Below, piece after piece: positions 1 through 9,365 of a stretch of DNA of 64,000 bases. The notes beneath the pieces are model-generated. The model was not told where the DNA came from. It ran no database searches and saw only the letters and a list, made by a program, of their open reading frames with translations. A program made the position numbers and the translations under genes. Source of the DNA: Eledone cirrhosa (lineage: Eukaryota; Mollusca; Cephalopoda; Octopoda; Eledonidae); NCBI GenBank assembly GCA_964016885.1, contig OZ024742.1, forward strand, positions 15,480,108-15,544,107. The letters run 5' to 3'. Position 1 is the first letter of the stretch, and every line of letters begins with the position of its first letter.

Positions 1-179
1 ATTTCTCACTGGACTTATATCTCCCTCCCTCTGCCCTCTCTAACTTCTACTCTACACTTCCCACTATCTCTCTTTCTCCCCTCCACAGCAAAATGGACTG
101 CATACAGGAAAAAGGTGAAATTAGGAGTCAGCGAAACTGGTCAAAGATGGAACTAACGGTTTTGATCAAGGGGTGAACC

Positions 180-1055
180 ATGGCTGATGGGTCTCCACCA
201 AGCAAAAAGATGGCGGAGAACCTGAAAAGCCATGGGTTTCTGAGGACCCTGGCACAGATAGAGAGAAGGAGAAAAGAAATTGAGAAGGCGTATGTCCTCA
301 TAGCGTCACATATGGCGATGCTAAGCCGTGTCCTCAGGGAGGAGAAAACCGAAGAGAAGGGAGAGGAGAGGGAGAAAGAAAAAGAAAAGGAGGAAAGCAC
401 AAGCACGGACCTGAAAGAAAATGAGATACCCTCCGCCACAGTCAGGGAGGGCAGGCCGGGCAACCAACAAGCAAAAGGTAAAGGTGAAAAGCGAAATCAC
501 CTTCCGAAGGAGAACCAAGCGCAGAGGGACCAGTGGACAACTGTTCAAAGAAAGAACAGAAAGCACCGAGACACTGGGAGCAAAAAAACCCAAGTAATGT
601 GCAAGTTTTTCAAGAACGGGACCTGCTGGCATGGAGAGACAGGGATGGGATGCAAATTCGCCCACCCCAGGTCTCAAACGAACTATGCCCATCCTACTCG
701 CGCAACATGCCCCAGCCAAAGCCGAAATAAGCCGCTCCAGAAGTATGCTGATGTCGCGCGTGCCGCACCAACAAGGAGAAGGCACGCACATGCCGACGAG
801 ATACAGATGGCAGCAGCAGAGCAGAACAAGTTTTTAGTGATGGCAGCAGCAGAGCAGAACAAGTTTTTAGTGATGGCAGAGAAGATTGTGGGACAGCTGA
901 CCTGGCTGCATCGTTTCCAGAGCCAGGGTCACCCACACCAGCACTCGAGACCACCACAGCTAAGGGACCCAGAGTGGCCGCCGCTGACACCAGACCAGGT
1001 GTCATACCGACAGCCATTACTGGCACCACAAAAGTCACACCAGTGCTGCTGCTGA
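180..1055 (+). CDS. LINE ORF1-like protein with CCCH zinc finger
   Basis: This is a 291-residue open frame starting at an ATG in a reasonable context (accATGg). Residues 1-60 are probably helical and rich in charge. Residues 60-90 are a Glu/Lys-rich stretch likely to form a coiled coil. Residues 140-163 carry a CCCH-type finger (C141, C149, C158, H162; spacing C-x7-C-x8-C-x3-H). The C-terminus is Gln/His/Pro-rich. ORF1 products of non-LTR elements bind the element RNA in cytoplasmic RNPs, and zinc fingers in this position are known in several clades. It overlaps the start of the endonuclease frame (from 974). The frame is intact although the downstream ORF is ruined. A 33-bp in-frame duplication gives a doubled peptide near residues 210-231. 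Function is inferred from position and finger only. Confidence 0.6.
   Translation: MADGSPPSKKMAENLKSHGFLRTLAQIERRRKEIEKAYVLIASHMAMLSRVLREEKTEEKGEEREKEKEKEESTSTDLKENEIPSATVREGRPGNQQAKGKGEKRNHLPKENQAQRDQWTTVQRKNRKHRDTGSKKTQVMCKFFKNGTCWHGETGMGCKFAHPRSQTNYAHPTRATCPSQSRNKPLQKYADVARAAPTRRRHAHADEIQMAAAEQNKFLVMAAAEQNKFLVMAEKIVGQLTWLHRFQSQGHPHQHSRPPQLRDPEWPPLTPDQVSYRQPLLAPQKSHQCCC
807..872 (+). repeat. 33-bp tandem duplication inside ORF1
   Basis: Two exact copies of a 33-bp unit (807-839 and 840-872) encode MAAAEQNKFLV twice, keeping the frame open. This is probably replication slippage after insertion or within the source lineage. Confidence 0.95.
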
Positions 1056-3427
1056 ATGTCAGAGGCCTGGTGAAACTCAGTAACATGAGTAAAATTTCCT
1101 ACCTGGGAGACTTAGCCATAAGCAATCAAGCATTATGCATGCCACTAACCGAAACGCACATGACAAGCAGTATAGCAGAAATACATATACCGAAATATAC
1201 TGTATTTCGTTCGGACAGGAAGGAGAGAACTCATGGTGGGGTTGCTCTGTATATCCGTGAAGATGTCACACCAATTGTACTGTTGACACATTCAAACTCA
1301 GTCTGTGACACACTGATAGTACATATGAAGCAACTACAGACAGTAATATGTGTCACATATCGGCGCCCGATTCCCCCAGTCATGAGGGTAAATTTGAGGA
1401 TAGCCTAAGTAGGATAAAAGAGGTCCTTGACAAACTGGACCAGGGTCTCAACATTCTACTGCTGGGAGTCTTCAAACTACCAAAGGTCAAATGGCCTGAG
1501 GGCCACCTCCTCCCTGGAATGACGTCAATAGAACAGAGACAGATGGAATCCCTGCTGGCCCTCACATACAGGCTGTTCATGGAGCAAGCAATATTCCTCC
1601 CAACAAGAGGCGAAAATGTCCTGGACCTCTGTTTTACAAACAACGAAGTGCTCATCCACAATGTAAAGGTGACACCAACAATTCTCTCGGATCATAACTT
1701 AGTAGAGCTAATGATATGTGGTCCGAGAGAACCAACAGAGACAAAAACCACCAAGAAGCTCCGAGACGTTATCCAGCCTTAACTTCTACAAGGCCAACTG
1801 GAAAAAGATTAAGAGAGAAATCCGGAAGCAAACATGGAGTGAAAACACCGCCACAAAAGACACTAACACACAATTTCAACACTTCATGACAACGATACAC
1901 ACTATATGCAAAAAGTTTGTCCCAGAGAAAAAGGCAAACAGACACAAAAATCTTATTCCCAGAGATAGGAAAATCCTTATGAGACGTAGAACCAAGCTCT
2001 CAAACTAGTTGAATAGTCAACAAGAAAACAAAAACAAGAAGGAATCCTATTTAAAATGTGCACTACTTGGCACCGAGATTGCACTCAAACTTTCCCATGA
2101 AAATGAAAGGGCAAAGAAAGAGAACAGGGCCATAGAAAACATTAAAACAAACCCTAAGGCCTTCTTTAAATTTGCAAAAGAAACTGCCTCGGTACACTGC
2201 AAGATTGGGCCACTCTTCCATAACCGAAAACCCCCAAGAGATATGTGAAATACTGAACGAACAGTACAAAAGTGTGTTCACATGTCCACTGAGGCACATA
2301 CAAATAACGAAGCCAGAGGAGTTCTTTGATGCCACAACACTACATGAAGAAATGGCGACCATCAACCACATAGACATAACGGAGGAGGTTGTGGTGTACG
2401 CCATAGATGAAATTAGAACACTCAGCTGCTGGACCTGATGGATTCCCAGCAGTTCTCTTAAAAATATGTAAACGGGCCTTAGCAACTCCACTGAAGATGC
2501 TCTTCAGAAGCTCCTTGGCTAGCGGTGTAATACCCAGGGAGCTGAAAGAAGGCACAATATGTCCTATCCATAAAGGAGGTAGCAGAGCGGAGGCCAAAAA
2601 CTATAGTCCAGTCTCCCTGACGTCGCATATCAGTAAGGTCATGGAGCGGGTCGTCAGAAAGAAACTGATCACTTTCCTTGAGGAAAATGACCGCCTGAAT
2701 AACACGCAACATGGCTTCCGCCCAAGAAGAAGCTGCCTTACACAGCTGCTACATCACTACGACTGGGTACTGAAACAACTACTAGACAGCTCACATGTGG
2801 ACGTGATATATCTTGACTTTGCGAAGGCCTTTGACAAGGTCGACCATGGAATGATATGTCACAAACTACACGGATTCGGCATAACTGGAAAAGTAGGTGA
2901 GTGGCTGCATGACTTCCTAAAGGCCAGAAGCCAGACAGTCGCAGCAAATGGGGCCCTCTGAAAGGAAACACCAATAACAAGTGGGGTGCCCCAGGGGACA
3001 GTCCTGAGACCACTACCTTTTTTTGGTGGCTCTCTCAGACATGCTCTCTGTAGTACATACAACAACGTCCCTCACTAGCTATGCTGATGACACTAAGGTA
3101 GCACAGGCAATCAAAAACCCGGCTGACGCTGCCCTTTTACAACAAGATCTGGATGCCATATACAAATGGGCGGAAGAAAACAACATGCAGTTTAATGCTG
3201 GCAAATTCCAAGCCCTACAATACAAACCTCCAAACAAACCTGCAAACACAAATATAGTACAACACAACTACACAGGACCAGGAGGGACCGATATCCCTGT
3301 GTCAAAATCGATACGAGACCTGGGCATAGACATATATATGTATATACAGATACTGTATATCTGTATTAATACTACTACACCAAACGACCAGCCCTGTCCA
3401 TTGTTCAATTGGTCAAATATAAATTAA
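974..3427 (+). pseudogene. CR1/Jockey-like endonuclease-reverse transcriptase, frame-broken
   Basis: The remains of ORF2 are readable in successive frames. The APE-type endonuclease N-terminus is at about 1040-1380 (LLLNVRGL, TETH, GVALYIRED). The continuing endonuclease is at 1378-1730: the expected GDFN catalytic motif reads GVFK, so the Asp and Asn are lost, while SDHN is kept. A linker lies at 1730-2250 with a stop at 2006-2008. The RT is at 2407-2961 (GPDGFPAVLL, PIHKGGSRAEAKNYSPVSLTSH, LDFAKAFDKVDH) and 3060-3230 (SYADDTKVAQAI). Motif B (VPQGTVL) at about 2987-3010 sits next to another frameshift. The normal product nicks target DNA and reverse-transcribes the element RNA at the nick. 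Frameshifts near 1380, 1760, 2200, 2420 and 2960-3060 make this a clear pseudogene. Confidence 0.85.
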
Positions 3428-3430
3428 AAT

Positions 3431-3784
3431 AGGCACTCCCAAAAATTCTTATTTAGATAAAATAAGCCATATACTCATTGTATTCTCATTAAAAACCTTC
3501 TATATACTTGTTTACCAGCAAATTGAATTGCCATCTGTCATATACTATCCCTTCTCTTCTTCCTTTCTTACAACTAATATAAATACTTTAACTTTTCTGA
3601 TTTTTTCCAATTTATCCAATATCTCTGAAGAAGTGACAACTGATTATACATTTGCTATCGAATACTTGCTAACATTATATGATTACGCAAGCAGCGATAC
3701 ATAGGTATTCCGTCTGTTACAGAAACATATGTCAATACCTAATAAATTCCTTTATAAAAGCACTTTCTTTTTATATTCATCTTT
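3431..3784. other. AT-rich non-coding stretch with a decayed hammerhead-like core
   Basis: I see no gene here. It begins after the LINE RT remnant and ends at a TA/GA microsatellite. A plus-strand CUGAAGA (3625-3631) is followed about 90 nt later by GAAA and the palindrome ACAUAUGU plus C (a GUC triplet). The bases flanking the core can form GUGACA/UGUUAC as stem II beyond an A.A mismatch. Distal AAUUUAU/AUAAAUU pairing exists, but the stem I base next to the core does not pair. It is best read as a relic of a hammerhead-bearing element. Confidence 0.3.
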
Positions 3785-3887
3785 TATATATATATATACA
3801 TAGAGAGAGAGAGAGAGAGAGTAAAAGATATATATGTATATATATATAGAGAGTATATATATAAAAGAGTAAAAGAGTATATATATA
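3785..3887. repeat. TA/GA microsatellite
   Basis: Alternating (TA)n, (GA)n and TA-rich runs, immediately followed by the (ATC)n terminus of an RTE-like LINE. Confidence 0.95.
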
Positions 3888-5668
3888 TCATCATCATCAT
3901 CACCGTTTTACGTCCGTTCTTCCACGCTAGCATGGGTTAGACGGGTTGTCCTGTTGTGGGCAGTGTCTGGTCGGCTGACCATGACTTGCTCATACAGGAA
4001 CTGATTTGGCTTGATTTCTACAGCTGGATGCCCTTCCTAACACCAACCTCATTTACAGTGAGTGCTGGGTGCTTTTTCGTGGCGCCTACACGTCCACTTT
4101 ACAGTGTGGGCTGGGTGCTTTTTTTCCATGGCACCTCCACGACCACCTTGCGGTGGGGGGTGTGGGGGAATATTGTCTATATGCTTCAGCTTGTACTCAT
4201 GGGAGGTCGGGTACTCTGTATTACTGCGTGACGCCAGAGGTCACGGTCGTGTGTCATTGCCTTTGAGAGGTGTAATTGGGTAAGGTCGGCTTTTATCACC
4301 TCATCCCAGGTCATCTTGGGTCTCCCCACTCCGCGGTTTCCATCGACTTCTAGTGCTCTGCACCTTTTTATGCAGCTGTCATCCTTCATACGCATCACAT
4401 GTCCATACCAGCGCAACTGCCTCTCCTGCACACAGCATTTGATTCCTCTTATGCTCAGTCTCTCTCTCAATTCATTTATGCTTTGTCGTTCACGTATATT
4501 ACTGTTACACATCCATCGGAGCATGCAGGCTTCGTTTCTCTCTAATCTACGTAAGTCTTTCACCTTCAGCGCCCAAGTCTCACTACCATGCAACATCGCT
4601 GTTCGGATACACGCATCATACAGTCTGCCTTTCATTCTGAGGGAGAAGCCTTTTGCAGCTAGCAGTGGTAGTAGTTCCCTAAACTTCTTCCATCCCGTTC
4701 TTACCCTAGTTATTGTACTTTCTGAACACCCACCTCCGCTGCTAATTCGGTCACCTAGGTAGCAGAAGCTGTCTACTGTTTCTACAGAGCCCTCCCAGAG
4801 ATTGGTGGTACTTGTTTCCTGTGGCGGTTTGCTGCTTGCTGTCCCAGCACAGCTGCTGCATGTGAAGCCTACATTCTTAATTAAGCTTCCTGAGATCCCG
4901 CTACATCTCTTGTGTACCCACTGTTTGCATTTGGGGCAGAGAATGGAGTTCCTAGCTACACCTTTCCTACATACTGAGCAAGGCCATTTCCCTGAGGGGA
5001 TCTGGGTTCTGTTTTCTCGTCTACTTACAAGGACCATAGTCTTTGTCATGTTGATTTGAGACCCTTTCTTTCTAGTCCCTGCTTCCAAGTTTGGAATTTA
5101 TTCTCTAGTTCCACCATAGATTCAGCTATAAGTGCGAGGTCATCAGCATACAGGAGTTCCCATGGGCATCCGGTCTTAAACTCCTCCGTTATTGCCTGCA
5201 GGACTATGATGAACAGGAGGGGGCTAAGAACAGAGCCCTGGTGGACCCCAACCTGTACGCTAAATTCCTCGCTATACTCATTGCTAATCCTAACTTTGCT
5301 GACTGCTCCCCTATACATGGCTTGTACCGCTTTCACAAGCCATTCATCTACTCCTAGTTTTCTAAGAGCCCACCAGATTACAGCACGTGGAACTCTGTCA
5401 AAGGCTTTCTCGTGATCGACGAATGCCAAGTAGAGTGGCTTACTTTTAGCTAGGTACTTTCCCTGTAGCTGCCTCACAAGGAAGAGGGCATCAGTGGTGC
5501 CTCTTCCTGGTACAAACCCAAATTGCATCTCGTCTATTTTCACCCGGTCCCTAATCAACTGTGCTATAACTCTTTCTGTTACTTTCATACTTTCATGACC
5601 TGGTCCATCAGCTTTATACCTCTATAGTTTCCTCTATCTAGTGCATCACCTTTACCTTTGTATCACCT
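3888..5668 (-). mobile_element. RTE-like LINE, copy 1 (5' truncated)
   Basis: A minus-strand non-LTR element. Its 3' end is the (ATC)n tract at 3888-3902, seen as (GAT)n on the sense strand. Its 5' end is cut at about 5668, where the sequence passes into (TA)n. The same 3' UTR and coding sequence recur at 9364-11096 (+) and 20046-21736 (-). The RT motifs ([16 protein letters not shown]) and short microsatellite tail point to the RTE group. Confidence 0.85.
4186..5588 (-). pseudogene. RTE-like reverse transcriptase with PHD-like finger, one frameshift
   Basis: Two overlapping minus-strand frames make one broken protein. The first (5588-5046, 180 aa) holds RT motifs FGFVPGRGTTDA (23-34), [13 protein letters not shown] (56-68, catalytic D58), GVHQGSVLSPLL (114-125) and YADD (147-150). 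The second (5088-4186, 300 aa) holds a C4HC3 cluster (C37, C40, C51, C54, H59, C62, C77, C80) resembling a PHD finger. It then has the conserved RTE C-terminal domain (VDSFCYLGD, GSETWAL, RWYGHVMRMKDDSC, GVGRPKMTWDE). The frames meet near 5050-5088, so one small frameshift separates them. The 5' endonuclease is missing. The protein would act in nuclear target-primed reverse transcription; the finger may bind RNA, DNA or chromatin (inference). Confidence 0.85.
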
Positions 5669-5669
5669 T

Positions 5670-5762
<93 letters not shown>

Positions 5763-5776
5763 CTATATATATATAT
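5669..5776. repeat. (TA)n microsatellite
   Basis: About 100 bp of nearly pure TA separating the 5'-truncated RTE-like LINE from the 534-bp-period element. Confidence 0.97.
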
Positions 5777-6420
5777 GAAGACGTAAAATAAGAAAATTTT
5801 AAAAATTAAAAATTAACTTACTAAAATTTTCACTCCAACTAATTAGTTTCTGTAATGGGATAAATATAGTTACGCAATGTAACTATCGAGAATTCATTAC
5901 GTCATCAGGGAGTCTATTCTCAGCTAAGTCCCCAGGAAATTCGCGGACACTAGGAACTCATATAAAAATAATAATTCGGTGGATGGAACAGCTAGCGGGG
6001 ACTGAATTCCATAGCACTGAAAAAGTTCACTGTCTCTGGTCAAGTGGCAGATTCTAAAGAATCAATCACGTGACACTGAAGCTAGTCAGTAGGAGTGGGG
6101 TGGTATTATGACAAGAGCCTACTACCACTACAAAGAATTAGCAGTGGATTTGGCAAGTTTGCTCAACAAATAAATAATTTGGAGATAAATATAGAGAATT
6201 AGTATATTTACCAACATATGCGTATAGATGTACACTAATGCTAGCAAATACATAAGTTATGTCATAGTACCTAGGTGGTTCTATGCAGGGGGATGCAGAA
6301 CAATTATATGAAAGACGTAAAATAAGAAAATTTTAAAAATTAAAAATTAACTTACTAAAATTTTCACTCCAACTAATTAGTTTCTGTAATGGGATAAATA
6401 TAGTTACGCAATGTAACTTT
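5777..6420 (-). mobile_element. Retrozyme-like element, 534-bp tandem period, about 1.2 units
   Basis: About 108 bp starting at 5781 are repeated, almost identical, from 6315 (offset exactly 534). The intervening roughly 430 bp are non-coding. Both outer edges run directly into (TA)n. The minus strand of the first copy contains a hammerhead candidate (5816-5929). The second repeat keeps only the 3' half of that ribozyme because the array is cut inside the stem II loop. A tandem arrangement with one ribozyme per unit and no ORF is the organisation known for retrozymes. The offset, identity and lack of ORF are direct observations; the retrozyme label is inference. Confidence 0.55.
5816..5929 (-). 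ncRNA. Candidate type I hammerhead ribozyme (534-bp element)
   Basis: Read on the minus strand. CUGAUGA is complementary to 5902-5908. Stem II is GUAAUG/CAUUAC beyond a C.A mismatch at 10.1-11.1; its large loop contains a further 8-bp hairpin (AUAGUUAC/GUAACUAU). GAAA is complementary to 5847-5850. Stem III is the palindrome ACUAAUUAGU, which could fold as 3 bp with an AAUU loop. The cleavage triplet is GUU, between 5837 and 5836. Stem I is ACUCC/GGAGU (5 bp), then an internal loop and a distal ACUUA/UAAGU. All invariant core bases are present. The long stem II loop, GUU triplet and C.A pair may lower activity. Confidence 0.55.
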
Positions 6421-6421
6421 C

Positions 6422-6479
<58 letters not shown>

Positions 6480-6515
6480 AAAGAGCAAAGAAGAAAAAAT
6501 ATATATATACATATG

Positions 6516-6565
<50 letters not shown>

Positions 6566-6612
6566 TGTATATATATGTATATATGTATATATGTATATAT
6601 ATATGTATACAT
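6421..6612. repeat. (TA)n / TATG microsatellite
   Basis: TA-rich tract interrupted by a short AG-rich island near 6480-6500. It joins the truncated retrozyme-like element to a PLE fragment. Confidence 0.95.
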
Positions 6613-7515
6613 GGAAACTACTGTGAGGCCTTAGGAGGAAGCAACACACAAAACACTAAAAGCAAAAATAGAAGAAGAAATAATACATTTTTCAACCCTC
6701 CTTTCAACCTAAATGTCTCCACCAACATACCTAGGGCTTTCTTCTCACTACTAGATAAAAACTTCCCTCTAGGACACAAGTACCACAACCTCTTAAACAA
6801 AAACACCATTAAAATCTCATACTCTACGACGCCTAACTTAGCATACCACATAGCTAGCAGCAATAATAGTAAAATTAGTTCTTACTTCCAACAAACAAAA
6901 TCACAACGGGATGCAAACCCTCTAAATACCACTGTAGCAAGCAACAATAGCAACGGCAGTAACAATAGAAATAACACTAGTATAAGTAATAACACCAGGG
7001 TTGTCAACCCGAACACCCAAAATCCTATATCCACTACACAGACTTCCGCATTGCATTATAACCAGCGGACTAACGCACAGAATAATTGTAACTGTAGAGC
7101 TAATAGAACCTGCCCTTTAGATAAAAAATGCCTAACCAAGGATGTCATATACTCATGCACAGTCACGACTAATAACTCTTCAGAAACCTATGTAGGCTCC
7201 ACTTCTAACTGCTTCAAAATCAGATATAACTCGCACATCCACTCGTTCAAAAAGCACAGCCTAGCCAACTCCACCTCACTTTCTAGCTACATACACTATC
7301 TAAAATCTAAAAATAAACCATATACACTCAAATGGGAAGTGATAGGCAGCGCGACCTCGTACAAACCACCTAATAAATTCTGTAACCTCTGTATACTAGA
7401 GACACACAATATTATCTTCTCCAACCGTAACCTACTTAACAAAAAATCTGAGGTGTTTGCAACTTGCCAGCACCGCCTCAGACATTCCTTCCAAAACTTT
7501 AAGCCCTATATATAG
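6613..7515 (+). pseudogene. Penelope-like element 3' fragment encoding a GIY-YIG domain
   Basis: An open frame that starts in the microsatellite (6565) carries about 300 retroelement-derived residues. Numbering from 6565, residues 175-189 form a Cys cluster (CNC...CPLDKKC). The GIY-YIG nuclease follows: VIYS (194-197), YVGST (209-213), FKIRYNSHIHSFK (217-229), CNLCILETH (273-281, with the likely catalytic Glu279). This is the C-terminal architecture of Penelope-like reverse transcriptases, where GIY-YIG cuts the target DNA. The RT domain is missing, so this is a 5'-truncated insertion. The middle (residues 100-165) is Asn/Ser-rich and probably a linker. The frame reaches its natural stop at 7515. 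Confidence 0.7.
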
Positions 7516-8950
7516 CAATGTCGGACTGGAACCTAACACCACATCTAGCATCAAACACCAGAGACACACCCTATACTACATACCCAACACTAGCTGATCC
7601 ATTATAACACAAACAACGACATCCCTCTGGAACCCTTCGCAGGGAAAATATCCATTTATACCTCTACGGCAGGTGTGACAACATCCACCCACTTGGACGG
7701 CACTACACCGCTCTAAGGGTAATTTGAGCATGAATTGATCGGTTGGATGGTGTTGGGCAGAGGAAACACCTTCCTTAGACAGATGTAAAATGATTTAATC
7801 GAGTAGCGCTGTTGACCAGTAGGACCGGGCTGCTGAGCGCAGTGAGTGAATGCAATGCAACTGCCGTGCGGGTTGTACGTATATGGATGATCTGACGGTC
7901 AGAGAGGGGTCGCGAGGACTGCGGATTGACCTTTGGCCTGCCTGGGGACGATTATCTTTCGACATCCAATGTAGCAAGCGATGACCCAGATCTTACCAGA
8001 GATCATTGGGTCCTGAAGCAATCCTGCAATCACCGCGCCTGGTCATATGAGCAGACTACAACCACAGAGATCATTAATTTAGAATCCTCGCTCATCATCT
8101 ATAATTTCCATTTGTAGCACCTTAAGATGGGTTAATCCACCTTAATAATAATATGATCACCTTCAGCATAATTTAGTTAAACTACTCTATAGTTAGTACA
8201 CTTTATGCTTTAAAAGTCTCTCTTGGAAGGTGCACCTCACCATAGAATTTAGGGTCTATATTGGGACACATTTTAATGGCTAGATATAGAAACCCCAGAG
8301 TTACCTCCCCGCATGCATTAACTCCCCTTAGCCACACACACACTTCCGGTATTCAATGGCGTTTCTCGAAACGTAACAACCTCCTGTATCGAACTAAAGA
8401 ACACCAGACTACGATCTCTAACTGGATTGTCGTGGATTATGTGAAAGGCATATAATCGAAATATACACTCCCTTGACCATGAAAATGCCGAAGTACATGA
8501 ATTACTTGACATCCCTGCGCTGTGCATCTCCAATACTTATAACACTTTTAATGCTTGCACTATCTTTAATGCTTATAATATTTCTCCACACACAGACTAT
8601 ATCAATCATATAAAGACTTTGCCACCAGATCTACCAACCTAACACTCTTATTTACCTACCTAAGTGCCTCTACCACACATATCTCTCTGCCACACTATAT
8701 AAACAAGACGCACATGCGTGCCACACATATAACATTTGCACTATATAACCACTTATCTTCATGTTGTACTTTAACCTATATCTTTGATTTTTGATTGTAC
8801 CTATTAATATAAATGTAATCTCGAAGTGTGTACTGCCACTCTAAATTCTGTAATGAATGTTGACCCACAATGTTTGAATATGTATCAATGTTTGAATATG
8901 TATTGGTATGTCTCTCGGCTGAAAAGGAGGTCATATAACTGTCCATGCAT
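7516..8950. other. Non-coding stretch, no gene seen
   Basis: I find no supported coding region, RNA gene or tandem repeat. Part may be 3' UTR of the preceding PLE. The short open frames here (60-80 codons) resemble nothing I recognise. Confidence 0.5.
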
Positions 8951-9010
8951 TAATAAATTGCTCCGAAGAATCCAAACCTCGGTTTGGAGGAAACAGCTGT
9001 AAGCACAATA
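8951..9010 (+). ncRNA. Hammerhead-like relic (core U4 changed to C)
   Basis: The architecture is complete except for one core base. CCGAAGA (8963-8969) stands where CUGANGA is expected. Stem II is UCCAAACC/GGUUUGGA beyond an A.G mismatch at 10.1-11.1. GAAA is at 8990-8993. Stem III is the palindrome ACAGCUGU, and the triplet is GUA with A17 at 9001. Stem I is UGCU/AGCA. The U4 change is expected to cripple a hammerhead, so this is probably a decayed copy or a non-ribozyme fold. Confidence 0.35.
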
Positions 9011-9204
9011 ATGTTTTGAACAGTTCTTTGATTCTTATATTTCATATAACTGCTCTGTAAATCATCTGATGTTTTTACATTGAGCTACTTAACTTACTGG
9101 TAATAAGGTAGTAATACATTACTGCCTACCACTATTTAGGGTGTGTGCAAAATACTTACAACTGCTTAAGGTTTTGTGTTTACATAACCATAAATAGTAT
9201 AACT

Positions 9205-9243
9205 AATACTATATGTATACATATATATATATGTATATATATG

Positions 9244-9276
<33 letters not shown>

Positions 9277-9363
9277 GTATATATATATAGAGATATAGAT
9301 ATATGTATATATATATATGTATACATATATATATGTATATATATATATATATATATGTATATA
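9205..9363. repeat. (TA)n / TATG microsatellite
   Basis: TA-rich tract. The RTE-like LINE copy 2 begins directly at its right edge. Confidence 0.95.
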
Positions 9364-9365
9364 TT

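Larger units (their letters stand above)
1..3430 (+). mobile_element. Degenerate CR1/Jockey-group non-LTR retrotransposon
   Basis: This is a near full-length but broken LINE on the plus strand. It has a pyrimidine-rich leader (about 1-90), an ORF1-like frame with a CCCH finger (180-1055), then endonuclease and reverse transcriptase remains scattered over several frames to about 3427. The RT text (LDFAKAFDKVDH, QHGFRPRRSC, SYADD) is typical of the CR1/Jockey/L2 assemblage; I cannot place the clade more finely by eye. The 3' end near 3330-3430 has no clear tail and may be truncated. At least five frameshifts and an in-frame stop show that the copy is old and dead. Confidence 0.85.

Noticed and set aside
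4062..4283. Plus-strand frames within RTE-like LINE 3' UTRs (also 20086-20283)
   Set aside because: Antisense to a known repeat UTR.
7795..8533. Host coding exons suggested by several 60-70 codon frames
   Set aside because: No domain, no coding character, and frames overlap on both strands.
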